In this document: positions 34,523 to 45,641 of the stretch, piece after piece | How positions within the stretch are numbered: position 1 is the stretch's first letter | Layout: every line of letters starts with the position of its first letter | Assembly: GCA_963169235.1 (NCBI GenBank) | Contig: CAUJCX010000020.1 | Location: forward strand, 186,001 to 250,000 | Source: Actinomycetota bacterium | Lineage (GTDB): Bacteria > Actinomycetota > Thermoleophilia > Miltoncostaeales > Miltoncostaeaceae | Reading direction: 5' to 3' | Length of the DNA stretch: 64,000 nt | Made by a program: the position numbers and the translations under genes | Notes under the pieces: model-generated | What the model saw: only the letters and a program-made list of their open reading frames with translations | Databases searched by the model: none | What the model was told of the DNA's origin: nothing

Positions 34523-35863
34523 CTACCGCACGGCCTGCGCCAGCTTGCCCGCGGCGATCAGCAGCACGTCCCACACCCCCGAGAACGGGGGCGCGTACGC
34601 CAGGTCCATGTCGGCCAGCGCGTCCGCGCTGCTGCCGTCGTGCAGCAGCGCCGCGATCACGTCGATGCGCAGGGCGCTTGAGTGGTTGCGGGCCACGATC
34701 TGCGCCCCCAGCAGGCGGCCCGAGCCGCGCTCGCCCGTCAGCCGCACGCGGATGGGGCGCGCGTCGGGGTAGTAGCCCGCGTGGTCGCGCCCGTCGATGT
34801 CGACGCTTTTCGCGTCGAGGCCCGCGTCCTCGGCCTGCGCCTGCGTCAGCCCCGTGCGGGCGACGCCCAGCGAGAACGCCTTCAGGATGCCGGTGCCGAC
34901 GATGCCGGGGAACGCGGCGTCGCCGCCCGCCATGTTCGTCCCCGCCACGCGGCCCATGCGGTTGGCGGTGAGGCCCAGCGGCACGTACACCCGCCCTCCC
35001 GTCACCCGCTGGACCGTCTCGCAGCAGTCGCCGGCCGCCCACACGCCGCCCACCGACGTGCGCTGGCGGTCGTCCACCGCCACGGCCCCCGCCGCGCCCA
35101 GCGTCGCGCCGGCCCGCTGGGCCAGCTCGCTGCGCGGTCGCACCCCCACCGCGATCACCACCGCGTCGGCCCGCACGTCGCCGGCGTCGGTCTGCACGCC
35201 CGTGGCGCGACCGTCGCGGTGGGTGAGACCCGTGACCTCGACGCCCGTGCGCACGTCGACGCCCTGCCGCTCCAGCTCGGCCTGCACCAGATCGCACTGG
35301 GCGTGGTCGAGGATGCGCCCGGCGACCCGCCCGGCCTGCACCATCACCACGTCAAGGCCACGCGCGCGGAACGCCTCGGCCAGCTCGAGCCCGACGTACC
35401 CGGCGCCCACGATGGCGACCCGCCGCGCGTCGCGCAGGCCGGCGTCGATGGCGCGCCCGTCGGGGATGTCGGTGAGCGTGTACACGCCCGCGACGCCCTG
35501 GGGCACCCAGTCGGGCACGACGGGGGCGGCGCCGGTGGCGATCAGCAGGTGGTCGAACGGCTCGCGCGTGGTGGTGCCGTCGGCCGCGCGCACGGTCACG
35601 TGCCCCGCGGCCGCGTCGACGTCGGTGACGTCGTGGCCCGTGCGCACGTCCACGCCCTCGGCGGCGAGCTCGGCGGGGGTGCGGGCGATGAGGTCGTCCC
35701 AGTCGCCGACGTCGCCGCTGAGCACGTACGGCAGCCCGCACGCGCCGTAGCTGACGATGTCGCCGCGCTCGAACACCACCACGTCGGCGTCGGGCGCGTG
35801 GCGCACGGCGCGCAGGGCGGCGCTCATGCCGGCGGCGACACCGCCCACGACCAGGATGCGCAT
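34523..35863 (-). CDS. CoA-disulfide reductase-like flavoprotein (NAD(P)H-dependent)
   Basis: 446 residues. The N-terminal FAD-binding motif VVGGVAAGMSAA is followed by the single redox cysteine in SYGACGLPYVLSG, the hallmark of CoA-disulfide reductase / NADH oxidase / persulfide reductases. Then LLIATGAAPVVP, NAD(P) fold AIVGAGYVGLELAEAF, the FAD ribose motif VWAAGDCCE and a dimerisation domain (TGILKAFSLGVARTGLT, GYYPDA). It likely reduces a CoA disulfide or CoA persulfide, or oxygen. Nine bases downstream of sbcC on the same strand, so probably in that operon's transcript, though the functional link is unclear. Confidence 0.9.
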   Translation of the reverse strand: MRILVVGGVAAGMSAALRAVRHAPDADVVVFERGDIVSYGACGLPYVLSGDVGDWDDLIARTPAELAAEGVDVRTGHDVTDVDAAAGHVTVRAADGTTTREPFDHLLIATGAAPVVPDWVPQGVAGVYTLTDIPDGRAIDAGLRDARRVAIVGAGYVGLELAEAFRARGLDVVMVQAGRVAGRILDHAQCDLVQAELERQGVDVRTGVEVTGLTHRDGRATGVQTDAGDVRADAVVIAVGVRPRSELAQRAGATLGAAGAVAVDDRQRTSVGGVWAAGDCCETVQRVTGGRVYVPLGLTANRMGRVAGTNMAGGDAAFPGIVGTGILKAFSLGVARTGLTQAQAEDAGLDAKSVDIDGRDHAGYYPDARPIRVRLTGERGSGRLLGAQIVARNHSSALRIDVIAALLHDGSSADALADMDLAYAPPFSGVWDVLLIAAGKLAQAVR

Positions 35864-35872
35864 GCCGCCACG

Positions 35873-38638
35873 CTACTCGCCGATGGCCGCCGCGTGGTCG
35901 ACGATGTGGCTGGCGCCACCGGGATCCTTCGCCACGCGCAGGCTGGCGCCCAGGCGCTCGGCGACACCCGGCAGGTGGGTGATCACGCCGATCAGGCGGC
36001 CGTCGCCGCTGAGGCGCTCCACCCCCGCCAGGGCCTGCTCGAGCGACTCGGCGTCGAGGGTGGAGAAGCCCTCGTCGAGGAACAGGCACTCCAGGCGGCC
36101 ACCCGACTCGGCGGCGATGTCCGAGAGCCCCAGGGCCAGGGCCAGGCTGGCGAGGAAGCGCTCGCCGCCCGACAGCGTCGACGCCGGCCGCCGCTTCTCG
36201 CCCCGGCGCAGGTCGACGACGGCCAGGGCGTCCGGCTCGCGGCCCGCGAACCGGTACGCGCCGTTGGTGAGCTCCTGCAGACGCACCGACGCGCCGGTCG
36301 CCAGGCGCTCCAGGTAGCGGGCAAGCAGGAACCGGGGGAACTGGTTGGCCCGCAGGTCGAGGGCGACCTGGTGGAACAGGGCCGCCTCGCGGCGCGCGGC
36401 CGTCGCCTCCCGGCCGTAGTCGGCCGCCTGGCGGCCCGCCGCCGAAAACGCGGCCACCGCCGCGCGGGCGTCGTCGCGGTCGCGCGCCGCGGTCCTCAGC
36501 GCCGCCGCCAGGCCCGAGGGGTCGGCGACCCCCAGCTCCGCGGCGGCGTCGGCGAACGCCGCGCCCGCCTGGTGCGCCGCGGCGGCGGCCGCCTGCGCCC
36601 GTACCCGCGCGTCGCCGACAGCCTCGTCGACCCGTGCCCGCAGGGTGGCCACCGCGGCCGCGACATCGTCCGTGGCGGCCTCGGCGACGGGGTCGTCCAC
36701 CCCGGCCGCGCCGGCGGCGCCGGCGGCCGCGCGGCGCAGGGCGGGCAGCTCGCGGTCGGTGATCTCCTGCATCTCGTCCCGCGCCCGCGAGGACGCGGCC
36801 ATGGCCCTGGTGACCTCCGCACCGGCGGCCTCGACCGCGGCGTCAGCGGCCAGCGTCTCGTCGCGGGCGGCGGCGAGGGCCGCCACCGGGTCGGGCGCGT
36901 CGGACCAGGAGCCCAGCGCCCGCCGGTCGGCCTGCAGCGTGGCGGCCCGCTCGTCCAGCTGCGCGCGGAGCGCCGCCAGACGCCCCTCGCCGGACGACAC
37001 CGCGGCGCGCTGCTCATCGAACCGCCGCCGCGCCGTGGCCAGGAGCGCGTCGACGTCGGCGATCAGCGCGTGGGTCGCGTCGCGGTCGAGGGCCAGGTCG
37101 GCATCGGCGCCTGCGGGCACGGGCGACGCCAGCGCGTCCGCCGCGTCCCGGGCGTCGGCCTCGCAGCGCGCCAGCGCGTCGCGGGCGTGCTGCAGCTGCG
37201 TCGCGGCCGTGGCGCGGGTGACGGTGGCGCGCCGCTCGGCACCGCGCGCGTCGTCCAGCGCAGCCGTCGCGTCGGCCACGTCGGTGCCCGCGTGCGGCAG
37301 CGGATGGTCGCCCACCGTGCCGCCGCACACCGGGCACGCATCGCCGTCGGCCAGCTCGCCGCGCAACGCCACGGCCGCGTGCAGGCGCCGGGCGTCGTCG
37401 GCGGCGCGCTGGGCGGCACCGCGGGCGGCCACGGCGGCCTCCATCTGCGCGTCCGCGTCGGCCAGCGCCCGCTGGGCGCGGTCGACGTCGCCGGCGGCCT
37501 CGTCGCGCCGCGCCGCCGTGACGGCGGCCGCGTCCAGCCCGTCGCGGCGCCGCACCAGGGCGGCGGCCTTCGCGGCCAGGGCCTCGCCCGCGGCCCGCGC
37601 CGCGTCGAGGGCCGCCTTCTCGTCGCCCCACCGGGCCTCGTCGCGGGCCAGCGTGTCCCGCGCCACGGGCAGCGCGGCCGACTCCGACGCGACCCGCTGC
37701 GCCTGCGACGCGAGCACCCCCAGGGCGGCGCCGCCGGCCCCGTGCCGGGCGCGCAGCGCGTCACGGGTCGCCCGCGCGTCGTCCAGGGCGTGCGTGGCGT
37801 CGTCCGCGGCGGTGCGGGCGGCGGCCGCGCGCCGGGACGCGTCGTCGAGGCGCGCGCGCAGCTGTTCCACGGCGGCCTCCTGCGGCAGCGCGTCCCGAGC
37901 GGCGGCCACGGCGCGGGCCCGCGCGTCGGCCTCGTCCGCGCGGGCGGCGGCCGCGTCGGCCGCGGCGGCGTCGGGCCGCAGGCGGGCGACGGCGCCGTGT
38001 CGCGCGGCTGCGGCGCGGGCGTGCGCGGAGGCGCGCCGCCACGTCGCCGGCTCGTGGCCGGGCAGGGCCGCGGCGGCGGCGTCGAGGCCCGCCGCGCGGC
38101 CGGTGTGGTGCGCCTCGGCGTCCTGGGCCGCCACGCGCACGTCCTCCAGGGGGGTGACGGCGAACAGCTCGCGCAGGATGTCGTCGCGCACCCGCGGCTG
38201 GGCGCTGAGGAACTCGGCGAACCGCCCCTGGGCCAGCAGCACGGCGCTGGTGAACGCCTTGAAGCTGAGGCCCACCAGCTCGCCCACCCGCTCGTCGACG
38301 CGGTCGTCGAACGCCTTCCACCCGTCGCCCTGCTGCTGCTCGAGCAGGCGCGCGGGCGCCGGCGCGTCGTCGCCGTAGCGCCGCGTCACGCGCCACACCT
38401 CGTCGCCCAGCCGGAACGTCAGGCGCACCTCGCCGTGCGTGTGGCCCAGCGTCAGGAGCTCCCTCGGCCCGCTCGCCTCCGGCGTCTTGCCGTACAGCGC
38501 GAAGCTGATGGCATCGAGCAGCGACGTCTTGCCCGCGCCCGTGTCGCCGCTGATGACCACCAGGTCGAACGCGGTCCAGTCGACGTCGGCGCGGTCGTAC
38601 GACTTGAACGCCACCAGCTCCAGGCGCAGCGGCCTCAC
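35873..38638 (-). CDS. sbcC: SbcC/Rad50-like nuclease ATPase subunit
   Basis: 921 residues. Walker A GDTGAGKTS at 31-39, long alanine/arginine-rich coiled-coil arms with a central zinc hook CPVC at about 435-438, the ABC signature LSGGERF near 822, and Walker B LFLDEG near 852. This is the SMC-like ATPase that works with SbcD to open and trim DNA ends and hairpins. GTG 38638 overlaps the sbcD stop by four bases. Last of the nurA-herA-sbcD-sbcC set. Confidence 0.95.
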   Translation of the reverse strand: MRPLRLELVAFKSYDRADVDWTAFDLVVISGDTGAGKTSLLDAISFALYGKTPEASGPRELLTLGHTHGEVRLTFRLGDEVWRVTRRYGDDAPAPARLLEQQQGDGWKAFDDRVDERVGELVGLSFKAFTSAVLLAQGRFAEFLSAQPRVRDDILRELFAVTPLEDVRVAAQDAEAHHTGRAAGLDAAAAALPGHEPATWRRASAHARAAAARHGAVARLRPDAAAADAAAARADEADARARAVAAARDALPQEAAVEQLRARLDDASRRAAAARTAADDATHALDDARATRDALRARHGAGGAALGVLASQAQRVASESAALPVARDTLARDEARWGDEKAALDAARAAGEALAAKAAALVRRRDGLDAAAVTAARRDEAAGDVDRAQRALADADAQMEAAVAARGAAQRAADDARRLHAAVALRGELADGDACPVCGGTVGDHPLPHAGTDVADATAALDDARGAERRATVTRATAATQLQHARDALARCEADARDAADALASPVPAGADADLALDRDATHALIADVDALLATARRRFDEQRAAVSSGEGRLAALRAQLDERAATLQADRRALGSWSDAPDPVAALAAARDETLAADAAVEAAGAEVTRAMAASSRARDEMQEITDRELPALRRAAAGAAGAAGVDDPVAEAATDDVAAAVATLRARVDEAVGDARVRAQAAAAAAHQAGAAFADAAAELGVADPSGLAAALRTAARDRDDARAAVAAFSAAGRQAADYGREATAARREAALFHQVALDLRANQFPRFLLARYLERLATGASVRLQELTNGAYRFAGREPDALAVVDLRRGEKRRPASTLSGGERFLASLALALGLSDIAAESGGRLECLFLDEGFSTLDAESLEQALAGVERLSGDGRLIGVITHLPGVAERLGASLRVAKDPGGASHIVDHAAAIGE

Positions 38639-39807
38639 GCGGTGTCGCTCCCCGCGGCCGCGGCCATCGCCTCGGCCAGCGCCCGGCGCAGCGCGTCACC
38701 CAGCGGGCGCCCGCGCACCGCGTACCAGTCGGCGTACTGCTCGGCCACCGACACCGCCGGCGCGTCCCCCGGGGCGGCCGTCGGCGCGGCGGAACCGGCC
38801 TCGACGCCGGCGTGCACCGGCTCCACCCGCAGCACGCCCGGCACCCGGTCGCGCACCTGCCGGCTGAGGTCGAGCACGGGCTCGTCCAGCAGCACCTCGC
38901 ACAGGAACCACGCGTCGGGATGCTCGGCGGCCAGCCCCGGCAGCGCGTCCAGCGGCCCGCGCAGGCGCACCAGCGGGCGCGACGCCTCCAGCGCCACCTC
39001 CCGCACCGTCGTGCGGGCACGCTCGATGTGCACCAGGCACGCCGTCTTGCCGTGGTTGTCCTCGGAGAAGTCGATGGCCATGGGGCTGCCGCTGTAGCGG
39101 GCCGGCACGGCCACGCCGGGCACCGCCTGCGGCTTGTGCACGTGCCCCAGCGCCACGTAGTCGAGGCCCGTGGGGACGGCGTGCGGAGACACGGCGTACG
39201 TGATGCCCATGGTCAGCTCGCGCTCGCCGCCGCCGCCCACGGCGCCGTCCACCATCAGGTGGGCCACCAGCACGCCCGCCCCGCCCTCCGCGGCCTGGCG
39301 GCGGGTCACCTCCTCGGCGTACAGCGCCAGCACGCGGGCCACCTGGTCGGCGTACGAGCGCTTGGTCTCGGCGACGGCCTCGCCCAGGTCGGCGACGAAC
39401 CGGCCGGGATCGGGCCACGGCAACAGCGCGGCGTGCAGGGGCCCGGACGCGGTCTCGACCGTGCGCACCGCCTCCGCCGGCGGGCGCGCACGCCCCGCCA
39501 CATGGATGCGTCGGCGCTCGAGGTACGGCGCCAGCGCCGTCCACAGCCCGGGGTCGTCGTGGTTTCCCACCACCACCAGCACGGGCGCGGTGTCGGCCAG
39601 CGCCTCGAGGGCCCGCAGCGTGTCGCCCAGCGGCTCGGCGTCCATCACCCGCCGGTCGAGCAGGTCGCCCGCCATCAGCACCGCGTCCACCCGCTCGTCG
39701 GCCGCCAGCGCGGCCAGCTCGGCCAGGGCGGCGACGGCCTCGTCGCGCCGGTCGACGCCGTACAGGCGCTTTCCCAGGTGCCAGTCGGCGGTGTGCAGCA
39801 GCTTCAC
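38635..39807 (-). CDS. sbcD: SbcD/Mre11-like nuclease
   Basis: 390 residues. Metallophosphoesterase motifs in order: HTADWHLGK, GDLLDR, VVVGNHDDPG, HLMVDG and ALGHVHKPQ, giving a two-metal nuclease active site. It cuts DNA ends in complex with SbcC. 27 bases behind herA and overlapping sbcC, so the pair is made stoichiometrically. Start ATG at 39807. Confidence 0.96.
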   Translation of the reverse strand: MKLLHTADWHLGKRLYGVDRRDEAVAALAELAALAADERVDAVLMAGDLLDRRVMDAEPLGDTLRALEALADTAPVLVVVGNHDDPGLWTALAPYLERRRIHVAGRARPPAEAVRTVETASGPLHAALLPWPDPGRFVADLGEAVAETKRSYADQVARVLALYAEEVTRRQAAEGGAGVLVAHLMVDGAVGGGGERELTMGITYAVSPHAVPTGLDYVALGHVHKPQAVPGVAVPARYSGSPMAIDFSEDNHGKTACLVHIERARTTVREVALEASRPLVRLRGPLDALPGLAAEHPDAWFLCEVLLDEPVLDLSRQVRDRVPGVLRVEPVHAGVEAGSAAPTAAPGDAPAVSVAEQYADWYAVRGRPLGDALRRALAEAMAAAAGSDTA

Positions 39808-39834
39808 GCGGGTCCCCCGTCGCCCGGCCGCGGG

Positions 39835-41591
<1,757 letters not shown>

Positions 41592-41595
<4 letters not shown>

Positions 41596-42551
41596 GCCGC
41601 CGCGATGCGCAGGTCGGGACGCGCCGACGGCACCGCGTCCAGAGTCGCCTGCGCGCAGGCCACGCGGGCGGCCCGGAACGCCAGGCGCCGGTCGCCCAGG
41701 CGGTGCCGCAGCCGCTGCTCGAGCGCCATGATGGGCTGCATGTTCTGCGGTGCCCGCGGGTCGCGGTGGGGGCGGCCGGCATAGCGGGGCAGCGCGGCGG
41801 CGGCGACGTCGGCCAGGCGCCGGGCGACGGCCAGCCCGAACCCCTGCGACACCTCGCCGCGCAGCACGCCCGCCCAGCCCGCGTCGCCCACGTTGGGAAG
41901 CCGCTGGTACCAGCCGAACCGGTCGTCGCCGATGGCGAACAGCGGCGTGCGCTGCCCGGCGCGCAGCGCGGTGACGACGCCGGCGTGCTCGCCCTGCAGG
42001 TACATCGCGTGGTGGCTCTTGACGGCGCCGATGACCGGGTGGCGCGTCTCGCGCAGGAACGACAGGCGGCCGTCGAGCACCACCAGGCGGTCGGGCGCGG
42101 CCATGCCCTCGGCGATGGTCTGCTCGAGGTCGCGCCGGAAGCCCGCGACGCGGCCGGCCATGGCCCCGGGATCGATGCCGCCGCCGGCGCGCGTGTCCCA
42201 CGCGAAGCCGCCGCTGGGGGGCAGGTGCAGGCAGCGTCCGCCCTCGGTCATCACCACGCGCTGCAGCCGGATCTCGTCGACGCGGGCGCGGTCGGCGCCG
42301 CCCACCACCGCGCCCGCGGCGACGGCGAACGCCACCCCGAACACGGGCGCGGGGTCGTCGTGGGGCGTGATGTTGAGCCACGCCTCCACCTGCTGCACGC
42401 CGTCCACGAACACCAGCTCCGGCACGTCCACGGGGCCGGGATCGAGCGGCTGCCAGCGCACGGGCTCCACGTCGGTGCGGACGGTGGCGACGTCGCCCTC
42501 GCGCGGGTCGAGCATCGGCCCGTACGTGGGGTCGGAGACCTGGATGGCCAT
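41592..42551 (-). CDS. nurA: NurA-domain 5'-3' nuclease
   Basis: 319 residues from ATG 42551; a GTG at 42569 would add six. NurA family pattern: VFVDGVQQVEAW with the metal-binding aspartate near residue 50, VVLDGRLSFLRE with the second acidic site in mid-protein, GAVKSHHAMYL, and a C-terminal LADVAAAALPRYAG...PIMALE helix. NurA digests the 5' strand with HerA. First gene of the operon; a run of G and TACATTTGTTT just upstream may be its promoter. Converges with nothing; the HD-GYP gene starts a separate unit upstream on the same strand. Confidence 0.82.
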
Positions 42552-42616
42552 GGGTGCGCGGGTGGACACCAAACAAATGTACCCCCCCCGACGGACGCGG
42601 GAGGACGGCACCCGCC

Positions 42617-43987
42617 TCAGCGCCGCGGTTCGCGCCTCACGACCTCCAGCAGGGCCGAGACCACCGCGGGATCCAGCTGCGACCCCGCGCACCGCTCCAG
42701 CTCGGCGACGGCGGCCTCCACGGTGAGGGCCTGCCGGTACGGGCGCGTGGTGGTCATGGCGCTGAACGTGTCGCACGTGGCGATGATGCGCGCCTCCAGG
42801 GGTATGTCGCCGGCCGCGAGCCCGTCGGGGTAGCCGCGGCCGTCCCACCGTTCGTGCGACGAGCGCACGACGCGGCCGATGTCGCGCATCACCCCGCCCA
42901 TGCGGTCGAGCAGCTGCTGACCCTCGATGGTGTGGGTCTTGACGATGGCCCACTCGGCGTCGTCGAGGGGCCCCGGCTTGCGGATGATCGACTTGGGGAT
43001 CGCCACCTTGCCCACGTCGTGCAGCAGGGCGCCGAACTCCACGTTGCGGCGCGCCGTGCGGGGCAGGCCCAGCGCGTCGGCGACCGCCAGCGACAGGTCC
43101 ACGACGTCGCGGGAGTGCTGGCCGGTGTACGCGTCGTCGGCCTCCACCATGTCGCCCAGCACCTGCGCGGTGCCCCGGTACGCGGTGTTCAGCTCGGTCA
43201 TCTGCTCCAGCCGGCGCCGGCGCTCGGCGGCGAACAGGTGCATCACCAGCACCAGCGGCAGCAGCAACAGCGGCAGCCACGGCCGCTGCGGCACGCCGAA
43301 CGCGGTCACCAGGCCCGCGGCCGACAGCGCCACGTCGATGCCGCCCACCCAGCCCATCTCGGCGGCCTGCTCCGCCAACGGTGCGCCCCCCGTGAGGCCC
43401 TCGCGCACCGACGAGGCCAGGAAGTCGACGGCGATCTGCGCGGCGAGCGCGGCCACCAGCGCCCACCACGGGGTCGCGGCCACCGTCAGCGCGCCCCACA
43501 GCGCCAGCACCACCACCGGCCCCAGGGAGAAGTACGCGTTGGACACCGCGAAGACCAGCCGCGACGGCGCCATGCGCCCGCTCACCACGGCGGGCAGCAC
43601 CCCCAGCACGAACGCGGCGGCCGTGAGCGCCGGCACCAGCGGCAGCGGGACGATGAACAGCACGGGCACGAACACCAGCGCGATGGGCGCGGTGTAGCCG
43701 CTGGGCACGGTGAACCGCACCTGGCCGGCGACGGCCATCACCACGACGGCGACCGCCACCGCGTCCCACTCCAGCGGGCGGTCCCACGGCAGCAGCGCCA
43801 TGCACGCCGCCGCTGCGGCGACGAACGCCAGGGCGACCGCCGTCTCCACCTGCCGCTCGCGCCGGGTGAGTCCCTCGCGCGAGCGGTCGTCGGGGGAGGC
43901 CACCTCGTGGCGCGGCAGATCCCGGTTGCGGGCGGCGGGCGGATCGCCGCGACGTGCGGGGTCGTTGTGGACGAGCGGCCTGGCCAT
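42617..43987 (-). CDS. Membrane HD-GYP cyclic di-GMP phosphodiesterase
   Basis: 456 residues from ATG 43987. A basic cytoplasmic N-terminus, then about seven membrane helices (about 48-255), then an HD-GYP domain: HSRDVVDLS, LLHDVGKVAIP with HD at 323-324, the KTHTIEG segment, SSHERWDGRGYPDGL with GYP at 385-387, and CDTFSAMTTTRPYR. All metal ligands look present. Known HD-GYP enzymes hydrolyse cyclic di-GMP to pGpG or GMP. It is the second cyclic di-GMP gene here, 13 kb from the GGDEF-EAL enzyme and riboswitch. Confidence 0.92.
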   Translation of the reverse strand: MARPLVHNDPARRGDPPAARNRDLPRHEVASPDDRSREGLTRRERQVETAVALAFVAAAAACMALLPWDRPLEWDAVAVAVVVMAVAGQVRFTVPSGYTAPIALVFVPVLFIVPLPLVPALTAAAFVLGVLPAVVSGRMAPSRLVFAVSNAYFSLGPVVVLALWGALTVAATPWWALVAALAAQIAVDFLASSVREGLTGGAPLAEQAAEMGWVGGIDVALSAAGLVTAFGVPQRPWLPLLLLPLVLVMHLFAAERRRRLEQMTELNTAYRGTAQVLGDMVEADDAYTGQHSRDVVDLSLAVADALGLPRTARRNVEFGALLHDVGKVAIPKSIIRKPGPLDDAEWAIVKTHTIEGQQLLDRMGGVMRDIGRVVRSSHERWDGRGYPDGLAAGDIPLEARIIATCDTFSAMTTTRPYRQALTVEAAVAELERCAGSQLDPAVVSALLEVVRREPRR

Positions 43988-44216
43988 CGGGAGCGCGATC
44001 GTAGCGCGGCTGCCCGCTGGCGCCCCCTCCAGACCCGCCCGCGATGGGCCGCGCCGTCCCCATCGGCATGTTTCGTCGTTGCCGACGCCCTCGGGGGCGC
44101 CACATCGCGGGACGAATGTCACGCGGGGGACGCGTCCGCTCAGGTCTCCTCCAGGAGTGTCGATCCGCTCGGCGAAGGCGTGCCCTGCCCGAACGAGATG
44201 TGAGGCGACGACCCCG

Positions 44217-44786
44217 ATGACGCGTACCCCCCGCACGATCATGATGTGCCTGGCCGCGACCGCCCTGACCGCGGCGTCGGCCCACGCGGTGTGCAGCCCC
44301 CCCACGGCGACGGTGTTCGCGGGATACCGCGACGCCAACCTGTACGCGGCGGTTCCGGGCGCCGACTTCGAGACCCAGGCCGCGGGATGGGACCTCACCC
44401 GGGCCGAGGCGGTCGCCGACCAGGCCGACGGCCTCGGCCTCGCCGCGGACGCGTTCGCCCTGCAGATCGAGCCCGGCGGAAGCGCCGTCTCGCCCCCGTT
44501 CTGCGTTACCCGCGACTTCCAGGGCGTGCGCCTGTTCAGCCGCACCCCGGGCACGTCGAAGGGCGCGGGGCTGCAGGTGGAGCTGGTGGTGAAGGGCAAG
44601 GGCACGTCCGCGTCCGTGGTGAAGCCCTCGACCGACTGGACGCTGTCGCCCTCGCTGTCGCTTGCGAACCGCACGGCCGGGATGGCGCCAGGCGCCGAGA
44701 TGGACGTGCAACTGCGTGTACGCAACCTGGGCAAGACCAGCGCGCAGGTGGACGACGTCTACGTGGACCCGCGCCTCAAGCGGTGA
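44217..44786 (+). CDS. Secreted hypothetical protein
   Basis: 189 residues from ATG 44217. The signal peptide (RTIMMCLAATALTAASAHA) has a typical AHA cleavage site. The mature part begins CSPPTATVFAGYRDANLYA, contains a second cysteine in PFCVTRDFQG, and is beta-rich with VQLRVRNLGKTSAQVDDVYVDP at the end, resembling a carbohydrate-binding or jelly-roll beta-sandwich. No family confidently recognised. Divergent from the HD-GYP gene across a 229-bp gap in which I see no other feature. Confidence 0.6.
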   Translation: MTRTPRTIMMCLAATALTAASAHAVCSPPTATVFAGYRDANLYAAVPGADFETQAAGWDLTRAEAVADQADGLGLAADAFALQIEPGGSAVSPPFCVTRDFQGVRLFSRTPGTSKGAGLQVELVVKGKGTSASVVKPSTDWTLSPSLSLANRTAGMAPGAEMDVQLRVRNLGKTSAQVDDVYVDPRLKR

Positions 44787-44882
44787 TGTTCCCGCCCCGC
44801 GTGCGCGCGCGCCCGCGGCCTGGCATCCTCCTGTGACGTTGTCGCCCCGCGCCGTCCGGGGCCCGTGCCCTCAGGAGGACGT

Positions 44883-45572
44883 GTGTCGAGGAACATGATC
44901 GCGGGCATCATCGCCGCCGTGGTGGTGCTGGTGGGGGTGCTCGTCGGCATCCGGATGCTGAACAAGGACGACGCGACCCAGATGAAGGGCGCGGAGGAAG
45001 TCACGGCGCTGCTGGACGGCATCCCCCAGAAGGACAACGTGCTGGGCCGCCCCAGCGCACAGGTGACCGTCACCGAGTTCATCGACTTCAAGTGCCCGGT
45101 GTGCGCCGCCGCGTCCCAGGGCGTGGTGCCCACCGTGATCGAGAAGTACGTCCGCACCGGCAAGGTGAAGATCGAGCTGAGGCCCATCGCGTTCATCGGC
45201 CCCGACTCGCAGATCGGCGCCGTCGGCAGCTTCGCCGCGGCCCGCCAGAACAAGATGTGGCAGTACACCGAGCTGATGCTGCGCAACCAGGGCGACGAGA
45301 ACCAGCAGTGGATCACCGACGACGTCGTGAAGTCGGCCGCGAAGGCGGCGGGCGCCGACGAGGCCGCGTTCACCACCGCCTACGCCGACACCGACGCGCT
45401 GGCCAAGGAGCTCACCGACAACTCCGACGCGTTCCAGCAGGCGTCCGTGCTGGACGACCAGCCGGGCACGCCGTTCTGGGTCGTGGTGGGACCCAGCGGC
45501 AAGAAGAAGGCGTTCTCGGGCTCCGCCCCCGACACCCTCATCAACGCCATCGACGAGGCGCTGGGCAAGTAG
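44883..45572 (+). CDS. Membrane-anchored DsbA-like thioredoxin-fold protein
   Basis: 229 residues. GTG 44883 is set by a strong AGGAGG five bases upstream (44872-44877). One N-terminal helix (MIAGIIAAVVVLVGVLVGI) anchors an extracytoplasmic thioredoxin-like domain with FKCPVCAAAS (CxxC) following the VTEFIDF strand, and a cis-proline region GTPFWVVVGP. Thiol-disulfide exchange on exported proteins is the expected role. A paralogue follows 69 bases downstream. No DsbB or VKOR partner is in the window. Confidence 0.85.
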   Translation: MSRNMIAGIIAAVVVLVGVLVGIRMLNKDDATQMKGAEEVTALLDGIPQKDNVLGRPSAQVTVTEFIDFKCPVCAAASQGVVPTVIEKYVRTGKVKIELRPIAFIGPDSQIGAVGSFAAARQNKMWQYTELMLRNQGDENQQWITDDVVKSAAKAAGADEAAFTTAYADTDALAKELTDNSDAFQQASVLDDQPGTPFWVVVGPSGKKKAFSGSAPDTLINAIDEALGK

Positions 45573-45641
45573 CCTCAACGGCATGACCGCACCCGCCGCG
45601 ACCGGCACGCTGACGTCGGGACGGGTGCGCCGGGGCCCGCG

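Noticed and set aside
34682-39097. A very long open frame on the plus strand across the flavoprotein and sbcC/sbcD genes.
   Set aside because: It is antisense to well-supported genes; in such GC-rich DNA stop codons are rare in the opposite frames, and its translation is low-complexity Arg/Ala/Gly/His without any motif.
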